Shown piece after piece: positions 14,192 through 21,283 of a DNA stretch of 21,283 nucleotides. The notes under the pieces were generated by a model. That model was not told where the DNA came from, ran no database searches, and was given only the letters and a program-made list of their open reading frames with translations. The position numbers were made by a program, and so were the translations under genes. Position 1 is the stretch's first letter. Each line of letters opens with the position of its first letter. Source of the DNA: JAAYYM01 sp964483155 (lineage in GTDB: Bacteria > Bacillota > Clostridia > Lachnospirales > Lachnospiraceae); assembly GCA_964483155.1 (NCBI GenBank), contig CAZAAC010000041.1:1-21283 (forward strand), read 5' to 3'.

Positions 14192-16564
14192 TTATTTAAA
14201 AACAACAATTGTGACACCAGCGTCACCTTCTCCGTATGTACCAAGGTGATACTCCTTTACATATTTTACTTTTTTAAGATGAGAATGTACGCCTGCTCTC
14301 AAAGCACCTGTACCTTTTCCATGAACAACACGGACACTTGGCAGATGCGCCAAATAAGCATCATCTAAATATTTATCCAGAGTAGCCAAAGCTTCATCAA
14401 CAGTCTGCCCCAAAAGATTAATTTCACTAGAAATAGAGAGGGATCGGGATAAATCCATTTTGCCACCTTTATGCTGTGTAAAATTTGGCCCAGTAATATC
14501 AGGTGTATCTATAATATTTAAATCATTAATATTTGCAGCAGTACGTAAAATGCCACATTGCACAAATAAATTTCCTTTTGCATCAGGAAGAGTGCTTACG
14601 GTACCATTTAATCCAAGTGAAAGGATTCTAACAGACTCGCCTATTTTAAAATCAGAAGCCTTATTTGTTTTTAATCCCACTTCTTTTTTTAGCAATAAGC
14701 CGGCGCCTGTCGATGATATCTTATCCCGTAGCTTTTGCCGGTCCTTTTCCATATTCTGAATCGTGCCTTTACCAATACTATACTTTTGAAAATGACTAAT
14801 CGTTTCATCAGCGATATCTTTTGCATCTTGTAAAATATCACGAGCCTCCTCATTGGCTGCAGCAATAATTTTTTCACGTGAAGCATCAATTTTTTCTTTC
14901 TTTTCAGCCAACTCATTCTTTAACTTTTCAATTTCTTTTTTATACTTTTTGATTTCCAATTTTTCATTTTCTATCGCAACTCGATTTACTTCAAGTTTTG
15001 CCAAGATATCCTCAAAGCTTTCGTCTTGTTCCGTTAAATATGCTTTTGCATTATCAATAATATAGTCTGGCAAGCCGAGTTTGCTGGAAATAGCAAACGC
15101 ATTACTTTTGCCAGGAATACCAATTAAAAGTTTATAGGTAGGTTTTAAGGTTTCAACATTAAACTCGCAACAAGCATTCTCTACATCCGGCGTCGATAAA
15201 GCAAATAACTTTAATTCACTATAATGTGTTGTTGCAATTGTTTGAATTTTTTGCTCATGAAGATGTGTTAAAATTGCCATTGCAAGAGCAGCACCTTCGG
15301 TTGGATCTGTACCTGCACCAAGCTCATCAAAAAGGCACAAAGAACGATGATTCGCATTTTGTAAAATCGAAACAATATTAGTCATATGTGATGAAAAAGT
15401 ACTTAAGCTTTGTTCTATACTCTGTTCATCGCCAATATCTGCAAAAATTTCCGTGAAAACAGATAATTCTGAGCGATCAAGTGTTGGAATATGAAGACCA
15501 GATTGTCCCATCAGCGACAATAAGCCAACCGTTTTCAAAGCAACAGTCTTACCACCCGTATTGGGTCCGGTAATAATCAAAAGGTTAAAATCACACCCAA
15601 TATGAATCTCTAATGGGACAACGGTATCCTTATTTAGCAAGGGATGCCGTCCTTGTCTGATGACAACACGACCCTCAGTATTATAGATCGGAATGGTTGC
15701 ATTTTGTTCCATAGCAAGAGAGGCTTTGGCAAATATAAAGTCAAGTTCAGTCAGAACAGTAAAGTTTTGATTGATAATATGTGTATGTTCGCTACATTTT
15801 TCACTAAGAGTGGCTAAAATAACTTCGATTTCACGTTCTTCCTTTAAGTAAAGCTCCTTCAAATCATTATTGAGTTTTACAACAGCAGCAGGTTCAATAA
15901 ATAGTGTAGAACCGCTTGAAGACTGGTCATGAATCATTCCCTGGATATTATTTTTATATTCAGTTTTAACAGGAATACAGTAACGATTATTTCGCATAGT
16001 GATGACAGCATCCTGTAAATACATTCTATATGTGGAATTAATCATAGAGATTAACTGTGAATGTATCTTATCATTAGATAATTTTATACCTCTTCTAATT
16101 TGTCGAAGAGTCGGACTGGCATCGTCACTTATCTCTTCTTCAGAAAGGATACAGCGTCTTATTTCTGTAGAAATGGGGGTGAGAGGTTCTATCCTATCAA
16201 ATAGATAATCTAAAGAATCTTCTGAAACATTAGATGTTTCTTTACGAGAATAAGATTTAATCTTATTGGCAGTTTCCAATAACGAAGCAATTGCAAGAAG
16301 TTCCTCTATTGATAAAATGCTTCCCATTTCCAAACGTTTCATGGCTCCCGAAACATTTTTGGTTCCAGAAAAAGAAATACTTCCTTTCCTAAAAAGCCGG
16401 TTAAGAGCATCCTGTGTTTGTAGCTGTGCAGACTTTATTTCATCTAGGTCACAAGAAGGGAATAAGGATAAGCATTTTTCCTTTCCAGCGACAGAAGATG
16501 CGTAGGAGGCTAGCTGCTCTAAAATTTTGTGATATTCTAAAATTCTGATTACTTTTTCATTCAT
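14192..16564 (-). CDS. mutS2: MutS2 (Smr-domain ATPase, ribosome/recombination factor)
   Basis: This 790-residue protein is full length for MutS2. It starts in the typical way (MNEKVIRILEYHKILEQLA) and lacks the mismatch-recognition domain of MutS. It has the core clamp region (about 130-310), the ABC ATPase with Walker A GPNTGGKT (333-340) and DELGAGTDP Walker B, and a long coiled coil (about 515-620). A KOW-like segment near 645-680 precedes the C-terminal Smr domain (about 716-790) with HGKGTGALR. In Bacillus subtilis MutS2 acts on collided ribosomes; in Helicobacter it suppresses recombination. The ATG at 16564 has AGGAA 6 bases upstream. It is the first gene ahead of the two-component pair and is divergent from the HtrA-like gene. 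Confidence 0.96.
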   Translation of the reverse strand: MNEKVIRILEYHKILEQLASYASSVAGKEKCLSLFPSCDLDEIKSAQLQTQDALNRLFRKGSISFSGTKNVSGAMKRLEMGSILSIEELLAIASLLETANKIKSYSRKETSNVSEDSLDYLFDRIEPLTPISTEIRRCILSEEEISDDASPTLRQIRRGIKLSNDKIHSQLISMINSTYRMYLQDAVITMRNNRYCIPVKTEYKNNIQGMIHDQSSSGSTLFIEPAAVVKLNNDLKELYLKEEREIEVILATLSEKCSEHTHIINQNFTVLTELDFIFAKASLAMEQNATIPIYNTEGRVVIRQGRHPLLNKDTVVPLEIHIGCDFNLLIITGPNTGGKTVALKTVGLLSLMGQSGLHIPTLDRSELSVFTEIFADIGDEQSIEQSLSTFSSHMTNIVSILQNANHRSLCLFDELGAGTDPTEGAALAMAILTHLHEQKIQTIATTHYSELKLFALSTPDVENACCEFNVETLKPTYKLLIGIPGKSNAFAISSKLGLPDYIIDNAKAYLTEQDESFEDILAKLEVNRVAIENEKLEIKKYKKEIEKLKNELAEKKEKIDASREKIIAAANEEARDILQDAKDIADETISHFQKYSIGKGTIQNMEKDRQKLRDKISSTGAGLLLKKEVGLKTNKASDFKIGESVRILSLGLNGTVSTLPDAKGNLFVQCGILRTAANINDLNIIDTPDITGPNFTQHKGGKMDLSRSLSISSEINLLGQTVDEALATLDKYLDDAYLAHLPSVRVVHGKGTGALRAGVHSHLKKVKYVKEYHLGTYGEGDAGVTIVVFK

Positions 16565-16625
16565 ATCAATTTCCTGCTGTCTAATAAGATAATAGTAATA
16601 TAATCATGGAGACTTAATCTTCTAT

Positions 16626-16654
16626 ATTTTAGCAGAGATTGTATGATAAAGCAA
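16626..16654 (-). promoter_or_regulatory. mutS2 promoter
   Basis: On the minus strand, TTGCTT (16654-16649), a 17-bp spacer and TGC-TAAAAT (-10 at 16631-16626) form an extended -10 promoter. Predicted start near 16619 gives a leader of about 55 bases. Confidence 0.5.
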
Positions 16655-16685
16655 CGGTTAGCAATTGTCCATCCGGCATTATATA

Positions 16686-16714
16686 TTGTAAAATATGTTA
16701 TATTTTAGTATAAT
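16686..16714 (+). promoter_or_regulatory. promoter of the HtrA-like gene cluster
   Basis: TTGTAA (16686-16691, 4/6), a 17-bp spacer and a perfect TATAAT (16709-16714). Predicted start near 16721, about 47 bases before the ATG. It is divergent from the mutS2 promoter, with about 30 bp between the two -35 elements. Confidence 0.6.
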
Positions 16715-16767
16715 ACAATTTAGTGACCATTTTTGATAAGGCAGTATTTTGATAAGGAGAATACTTT

Positions 16768-18168
16768 ATGGATGAGCAAGACAATAATTTGGTAGACATG
16801 CCCGAAGAAATTGATGCCGATAACGAAGGAAAAGTTAAAAAAGATGACCAATTCGAGTTTATTAGAGAGACAATAAAAGATAAGCCAATTAACAAAAAAC
16901 GTGTGCTTGCAAGAATACTACTGACAGTTTTTTTGGCAGTTATTTTTGGTGTGGTAGCAGGTTTTACATTTGTACTGACGCTGCCTTGTATTGAGGCTAT
17001 GATGAATCCAAGCGAACCGCAGATGGTAGAAATCGCTCAAGAGGCAGAGGAAGAAGCTAACACAGAGGAAGCAACTGTCGAGGAAAAGACAGCTGAAGAA
17101 AAGGCCGAAGAGAAAGCGTTGCTTGAGGCAGAGAAAGAGCAGCCGGAGCAGGTTGTAACGCAAATTGTTGAAAAGGTAGAGAAGGTAGATCTTGAAATCG
17201 ATGATTATAGGATTCTTTCTGAAAAATTATATAATGTGGCGAAAGAAGCCAGCAGATCAGTTGTTACGGTAACGGGCCTGTCTTCGGATGTAGACTGGTT
17301 TATGAATTCATATGAGTATGAGAACAAGACATCAGGATTGATTGTTGCAGACAATGGAAAAGAACTATTAATTCTGGCAAATAAAAGTGTGATTGAAAAT
17401 GCAGAAAGTATACAAATCACATTTTGTGATGGTACAGAGTCTGAGGGCACAATCAAGAAATATGATCAGAATACGGGACTTGCAATTGTTGCAGTTGAAT
17501 TGGAAACGATTGGAGAAGAAACCCTACAGGCAATTGTGCCAGCCTCTTTTGGGAATACAAGACCAAATACAATAGTAGGAATGCCAATCATAGCAATCGG
17601 GAATCCTCTCGGATATGCAGAGTCTATTGCCATGGGGTATGCAACATCTAATTCTTATGTATTGGATATGATTGATACCAATTTACAGATGATTACGACC
17701 GATATTTATGGAAGCAAGGCAGGAAATGGCGTATTGGTCAATCTGGATGGAAAGGTCATGGGCGTTATCTGTCAGGAATCGTTAGGAACAGATGATAATA
17801 ATTTAATAAAAGCCTATGCAATTTCGGATCTTATTACAGCAATAGAAAAACTATCTAATGGACAGGATATTGCATATTTGGGTGTAAAAGGGACAGAAGT
17901 AACAGAAACAGTTAATATAAATCAAAATGTACCATTTGGAGCATATGTGACAGAAGTAATTGTAGATTCTCCAGCTATGCAAGAAGGAATTCAAAGTGGG
18001 GACATCATTGTTAAAATGGGAACGATGGACATAAAGTCTTTTGAAGATTACAAACAGGCCATGATGAAAAGTCAGCCAGGAGACTTAATGATGATTACTG
18101 TAAAAAGACTTGGTAAAGGGGAATATGTTGAATTGTCCTATGAGATTACCTTAGGAACGTTAGAATAG
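16768..18168 (+). CDS. HtrA/DegP-like membrane protein with PDZ domain, catalytic triad lost
   Basis: This 466-residue protein has an acidic cytoplasmic head (1-40), one membrane helix (about 45-73), an E/A/K-rich probable coiled stalk (about 88-140), a trypsin-like HtrA domain (about 145-360) and a PDZ domain (about 368-462; AYVTEVIVDSPAMQEGIQSGDIIVKM). Aligning to HtrA motifs shows each triad position changed. TNxHVI is ANKSVI, so His becomes S207. The tDLAVlk motif is TGLAIVA, so Asp becomes G237. GNSGGPLVN is AGNGVLVN, so the nucleophile position is G319, with one residue deleted nearby. The fold-defining segments (IAIGNPLG, LVNLDGKVMGV) remain, so it is read as a folded pseudoprotease, perhaps a peptide-binding scaffold. 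It shares a cluster with the exoribonuclease and rRNA methylase genes. Confidence 0.88.
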   Translation: MDEQDNNLVDMPEEIDADNEGKVKKDDQFEFIRETIKDKPINKKRVLARILLTVFLAVIFGVVAGFTFVLTLPCIEAMMNPSEPQMVEIAQEAEEEANTEEATVEEKTAEEKAEEKALLEAEKEQPEQVVTQIVEKVEKVDLEIDDYRILSEKLYNVAKEASRSVVTVTGLSSDVDWFMNSYEYENKTSGLIVADNGKELLILANKSVIENAESIQITFCDGTESEGTIKKYDQNTGLAIVAVELETIGEETLQAIVPASFGNTRPNTIVGMPIIAIGNPLGYAESIAMGYATSNSYVLDMIDTNLQMITTDIYGSKAGNGVLVNLDGKVMGVICQESLGTDDNNLIKAYAISDLITAIEKLSNGQDIAYLGVKGTEVTETVNINQNVPFGAYVTEVIVDSPAMQEGIQSGDIIVKMGTMDIKSFEDYKQAMMKSQPGDLMMITVKRLGKGEYVELSYEITLGTLE

Positions 18169-18216
18169 AAGGCATGGGCAGTAAATTTTATAACAGATAC
18201 AAGAAAGAGAGGCCAT

Positions 18217-19161
18217 ATGAAGTATATTGAGGCATTTAAGGAAAGTGACAGGGTGTCAGATATTTATTTGTGTAAGCACAAGCAAGCGGCAGTAACAAAA
18301 AATGGAAAAGTATATGAGAATCTTATTTTGCAGGATAAGACAGGTACTATTGATGCAAAGATATGGGAACCTAATTCTGCTGGAATAGAAGATTTTGAAG
18401 TATTAAATTATATTGAAGTATTTGGAGATGTGAGTAGTTTTCAGGGAGCATTGCAATTAAGCGTGAAGCGCGTGAGATTATGTAGGGAGGGAGAGTATGA
18501 CCCTGCAGATTATTTACCCGTGAGTAGTAAAAATATCGAAGAAATGTATGAGGAGCTGCTTAAATATATAAAAGGGATTTCAAATGAATATCTTAAAAAA
18601 TTGGTAGAAATGTTTTTTGTACAAGATGAAGAATTCATTACTATTTTCAAAAAGAGCTCAGCAGCAAAAACAGTCCATCATGGCTTTGTAGGTGGACTTC
18701 TAGAACATACACTAGGTGTAATCAAACTGTGTGAATTTTATGCAAAAGAATATTCAGTACTTAATAAGGATTTGCTCCTGTCAGTGGCAATGCTTCATGA
18801 TATTGGAAAGACAAAGGAATTGTCACTATTTCCCGAAAATGACTATACGGATGATGGACAATTAGTCGGACATATTGTAATAGGCTCAGAAATGATTAAT
18901 GAGAAAGCAAAAGAAATACCGGGATTTCCGCAGTCATTACTCAACGAAGTGAAACACTGCATATTGGCACATCATGGAGAATATGAGTATGGTTCACCAA
19001 AAAAACCTGCATTGGTAGAAGCACTAGCACTTAATTTTGCAGACAATACAGATGCAAAAATGGAAACAATGAAAGAATTGTTTTCATCTACACAAGAAAC
19101 AGGTTGGATTGGTTATAATCGACTGTTAGAAACAAACGTACGGAAAACAAGTGGACAGTAA
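18217..19161 (+). CDS. YhaM-like 3'-5' exoribonuclease (OB-fold plus HD domain)
   Basis: This 314-residue protein has an N-terminal OB-fold nucleic-acid-binding domain (about 10-92; ENLILQDKTGTIDAKIW) and a C-terminal HD metal-dependent domain. Predicted metal ligands are H164 (LLEHT), H194-D195 in MLHDIGK, H219 (LVGH), H252/H253 (LAHHG) and D276. Order and length match YhaM/CBF1 of Firmicutes, a 3'-5' exonuclease that trims short RNA ends and can also act on DNA. The start is ATG 18217 with GAGAGG just upstream, 48 bases after the HtrA-like gene. The rRNA methylase gene starts 2 bases after its stop, indicating close translational coupling. Confidence 0.92.
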   Translation: MKYIEAFKESDRVSDIYLCKHKQAAVTKNGKVYENLILQDKTGTIDAKIWEPNSAGIEDFEVLNYIEVFGDVSSFQGALQLSVKRVRLCREGEYDPADYLPVSSKNIEEMYEELLKYIKGISNEYLKKLVEMFFVQDEEFITIFKKSSAAKTVHHGFVGGLLEHTLGVIKLCEFYAKEYSVLNKDLLLSVAMLHDIGKTKELSLFPENDYTDDGQLVGHIVIGSEMINEKAKEIPGFPQSLLNEVKHCILAHHGEYEYGSPKKPALVEALALNFADNTDAKMETMKELFSSTQETGWIGYNRLLETNVRKTSGQ

Positions 19162-19163
19162 CT

Positions 19164-20582
19164 ATGAGTTATCAGAAGAACCAGACTATTACCGTAAAAA
19201 TTGAAGATATGGGAGCAGAGGGAGAAGGAATCGGGAAAGTAGAAGGCTACACTCTGTTTGTTAAAGATGCGCTAATAGGTGATCTTGTAGAAGCGAAGAT
19301 AGTAAAACCAAAAAAGAGTTATGCTTTTGCAAAACTTGAGAAGATAATAAAGCCCTCGAAAGATCGGATAGAGCCCCCATGTCTTTATCACAGACAGTGC
19401 GGAGGCTGTCAGATTCAAGCACTTTCTTATGCTACACAATTGAAATTTAAAGAAGAAAAGGTGAGAAATCATCTGATAAGAATAGGAAGGTTTGAAGATA
19501 CTCTGATTCATCAAGTAATGGAGTCTATTATCGGCATGTCAGAGGGATTCCGGTATCGTAACAAAGCACAATTTCCAGTAGGGGTAGATAAAGATGGAAA
19601 TTTGATTACAGGATTTTATGCAGGCAGAACACATAGTATTATTTCAAATACTGATTGTATGCTAGGTGCTTCAATCAATAAGAATATTTTAGAAGAAGTG
19701 CTTACTTATATGAAGAAATATAATATAACTGCATATGATGAAAAAAATAGCAGCGGCGTAGTAAGGCATATATTGATTCGCGAAGGATTTCATACAGGAG
19801 AAGTCATGGTTTGTCTGGTGGTAAATGGAGACAGGCTACCAGAGACGAGTGATTTGATAACTCATTTACAGCAGGCAATCAAAGGCAAGTGGAACCTAAA
19901 AAGTGTATTGCTTAATTGCAACACGGAAGACACAAATGTGATATTGGGAAAGAAGACAGAAGTACTTTGGGGACAGTCTTATATTACAGACTATATCAAA
20001 GACATTTCATTTCAGATTTCAGCACAATCTTTTTATCAGGTTAACTCCATGCAAACAGAAAAACTTTATAGTATTGCGATTGATTATGCTGGACTAACCG
20101 GAAAAGAAATCGTATGGGATTTATATTGCGGGATTGGAACAATAACATTGTGCATGGCAAAACAGGCGGCACATGTGTTTGGAGTGGAAATTGTTCCCAA
20201 AGCAATAGAAGATGCAAAGAGAAATGCACAAAATAATAAAATCACAAATACAACATTTTACGAGGGAAAAGCAGAAGAAGTGCTGCCAGATTTTTATGAA
20301 AAAGAACGGGCAGCAGGACGAGACCCTGAAGTAGATGTTATCGTAGTTGACCCTCCACGTAAAGGTTGCGACGTTACACTCCTTGATACTATTTCTAAAA
20401 TACAACCCAAAAGAGTAGTGTATGTTAGTTGCGATTCTGCAACACTGGCAAGAGATTTGCGATATCTTTGTGATAGAGGCTATGAAATAAAAAAGGTAAG
20501 ACCAGTAGACCAGTTCGCACAGACAGTGCACGTTGAGAGTATAATTCTGATGACGTATTGTGGTTCAGAGGGCAAAAAGTAG
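19164..20582 (+). CDS. rlmD: 23S rRNA (uracil-C5)-methyltransferase, RlmD/RlmCD type
   Basis: This 472-residue enzyme makes 5-methyluridine in 23S rRNA (U1939, and in some Firmicutes also U747). An N-terminal TRAM domain covers about 5-60. The [4Fe-4S] cysteines are C73, C79, C82 and C165 (C-x5-C-x2-C...C). The C-terminal Rossmann domain has the SAM site DLYCGIGTITL (about 319-329), DPPRKGC (396-402), catalytic C423 in VYVSCDSATLARDL and general base E458 in VHVES. All key residues are present. It begins 2 bases after the YhaM-like stop, so the two RNA-processing genes are coupled. The C-terminus is followed by non-coding DNA. Confidence 0.94.
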   Translation: MSYQKNQTITVKIEDMGAEGEGIGKVEGYTLFVKDALIGDLVEAKIVKPKKSYAFAKLEKIIKPSKDRIEPPCLYHRQCGGCQIQALSYATQLKFKEEKVRNHLIRIGRFEDTLIHQVMESIIGMSEGFRYRNKAQFPVGVDKDGNLITGFYAGRTHSIISNTDCMLGASINKNILEEVLTYMKKYNITAYDEKNSSGVVRHILIREGFHTGEVMVCLVVNGDRLPETSDLITHLQQAIKGKWNLKSVLLNCNTEDTNVILGKKTEVLWGQSYITDYIKDISFQISAQSFYQVNSMQTEKLYSIAIDYAGLTGKEIVWDLYCGIGTITLCMAKQAAHVFGVEIVPKAIEDAKRNAQNNKITNTTFYEGKAEEVLPDFYEKERAAGRDPEVDVIVVDPPRKGCDVTLLDTISKIQPKRVVYVSCDSATLARDLRYLCDRGYEIKKVRPVDQFAQTVHVESIILMTYCGSEGKK

Positions 20583-20838
20583 AAGTTGACCACAACATAT
20601 AGTGGTTTGAGGACGATTTTAGAGCGAAACAAGAACAAAAAAACACCATTTTTTGACCCTTGTTTTTGGGGTGATTTATAGATGACATAGGGTAAAAACC
20701 TTAATTGAAGAATAAAACGAGAAAAGCAGGGTTGGAGATATGAAGTAATATGCTTGATAAGTTAATATAGCATTTGTATAATGTATATAAGCAGATTTAT
20801 GTGAAGCAAAGATTATTACATAAAAGGAGGTAATTTAC
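20583..20838. other. 256-base intergenic region
   Basis: No supported gene lies here. ACCAC (20589-20593) pairs with GTGGT (20602-20606) right after the rlmD stop; the same ACCACAA can instead pair with TTGTGGT (20558-20564) inside the end of rlmD. With no good T-run this is at best a weak terminator. Further on, ACCCT near 20657 and AGGGT near 20690 form another small inverted pair. The last 85 bases hold the promoter and leader of the next gene. Confidence 0.5.
20754..20782 (+). promoter_or_regulatory. near-consensus sigma-A promoter of the NTF2-like gene
   Basis: TTGATA (20754-20759, 5/6), a 17-bp spacer and a perfect TATAAT (20777-20782). Predicted start near 20789 gives a leader of about 50 bases ending in AAGGAGG (20824-20830). 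It is the best-matched promoter in the window. Confidence 0.7.
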
Positions 20839-21192
20839 ATGAAGCCAAAAGAAATACTATGTCAGTGGATTGATGCATTTAACAATGCAGATACGGAAAC
20901 TATTGCAAATTTATATGATGATAGTGCAATAAACCATCAGGTTGCTAATGAGCCAGTTATTGGGAAAGAGGCTATAAAGAGAATGTTTGAACAAGAGTTT
21001 TCTCAAGCAAAAATGGTTTGTATTGTTGAAAATATTTTTGAAGATGGACAATGGGTAATTTTGGAATGGCGTGACCCGTTAGGTTTGAGAGGTTGCGGTT
21101 TTTTTCAAATAGTAAATGATAAGATTCTATTTCAGAGAGGCTACTGGGATAAACTATCTTTCTTAAAGCAACACAACTTACCTATTGAATAA
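20839..21192 (+). CDS. NTF2/SnoaL-like small protein
   Basis: This 117-residue protein has the cone-shaped alpha+beta barrel pattern of the NTF2-like/SnoaL superfamily. It has an N-terminal helix pair (KEILCQWIDAFNNADTETIANLYDDSAINHQV), then GKEAIKRMFEQEF and a series of beta strands (VCIVENIFEDGQWVILEWRD, GCGFFQIVNDKILFQRGYWDKLSF). Such domains serve as enzymes (cyclase, isomerase, dehydratase) or ligand-binding pockets; none can be assigned here. The histidine and aspartates at the pocket mouth (YDDSAINHQ; YWDK) are typical of members of unknown function. It has its own strong promoter and a full ribosome site, so it is probably transcribed alone. Confidence 0.85.
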   Translation: MKPKEILCQWIDAFNNADTETIANLYDDSAINHQVANEPVIGKEAIKRMFEQEFSQAKMVCIVENIFEDGQWVILEWRDPLGLRGCGFFQIVNDKILFQRGYWDKLSFLKQHNLPIE

Positions 21193-21196
21193 AACT

Positions 21197-21235
21197 GATA
21201 TAATCCTTATCTGAAGTAGTTCATATAATTCTTAT
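21197..21235 (+). repeat. imperfect 14-base direct repeat
   Basis: GATATAATCCTTAT (21197-21210) recurs as CATATAATTCTTAT (21222-21235), 12 of 14 identical, 25 bp apart. Both contain TATAAT. In AT-rich intergenic DNA this can arise by chance; it may hold overlapping start elements. Confidence 0.3.
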
Positions 21236-21236
21236 A

Positions 21237-21266
21237 TTGCGATCAAAGTATTATTTATAGTAGAAT
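21237..21266 (+). promoter_or_regulatory. possible promoter reading out of the window
   Basis: TTGCGA (21237-21242, 4/6), an 18-bp spacer and TAGAAT (21261-21266, 5/6). It would drive a gene beyond the right edge; no coding start is seen before 21283. Confidence 0.3.
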
Positions 21267-21283
21267 CGATAAATAGGAATTTA

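Noticed and set aside
20425..20688. 87-codon minus-strand frame over the end of rlmD and the following gap
   Set aside because: No ribosome site or recognisable domain; most of it is antisense to conserved rlmD motifs.

Overview
The window is AT-rich, low-GC Gram-positive DNA. The genome type is most likely a Clostridia/Lachnospiraceae anaerobe. This is inferred from the AGGAGG-type ribosome sites, sigma-A-like TTGACA/TATAAT promoters, tRNA genes without encoded CCA, and the gene set: a VanW-domain secreted protein, a B12/radical-SAM DUF4080 protein, a clostridial AIR-synthase-like protein, MutS2 and a YhaM-like exoribonuclease. I see no prophage, insertion sequence, CRISPR array, rRNA or origin. 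It reads as ordinary chromosomal backbone with a few odd genes, and I do not claim a new multi-gene defence or mobile system.

Layout. Positions 1-174 hold the 3' part of a tRNA-Phe and a complete tRNA-Gly(UCC). A membrane acyltransferase-like gene (211-969) follows so closely that it has almost no room for its own promoter. Next is a small molybdenum unit: a DNA-binding-only ModE-like regulator (1023-1361) and a lipoprotein molybdate-binding protein, modA (1518-2426). modA has its own promoter, a ModE-like palindrome in the leader and a clear terminator, but no modB or modC follows. Positions 2617-5850 carry a B12-binding-type radical SAM protein and then nth (endonuclease III) with a DnaQ-like 3'-5' exonuclease. 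A convergent, membrane-anchored protein of unknown function (5847-6449, minus) overlaps the exonuclease stop. A 35-residue single-helix membrane protein (6503-6610) is divergent from it. A secreted VanW-family protein follows (6723-8285).

Positions 8355-12024 form a tight five-gene plus-strand cluster: AIR-synthase/HypE-like protein, Lrp/AsnC regulator, class I aminotransferase (4-base overlap with the regulator), trmL and a VanZ-like membrane protein. It meets, stop codon to stop codon with no spacer, a minus-strand cluster read mutS2 -> response regulator -> histidine kinase (16564 to 12025). mutS2 is divergent from a plus-strand cluster with an HtrA-like membrane protein that has lost all three protease triad residues, a YhaM-like HD exoribonuclease and an RlmD-type 23S rRNA methyltransferase. 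The window ends with a monocistronic NTF2/SnoaL-like protein behind a near-consensus promoter.

The genes fall mostly into RNA/ribosome maintenance (tRNAs, trmL, rlmD, yhaM-like, mutS2), DNA repair (nth, exonuclease) and envelope functions (VanW, VanZ, HtrA-like, two-component system, small membrane protein). The points most worth a second look are the paired ModE-like palindromes with a sensor-less regulator and orphan modA, the triad-less HtrA protein, the 35-residue gene, and the 17-bp near-palindrome between mutS2 and the response regulator.
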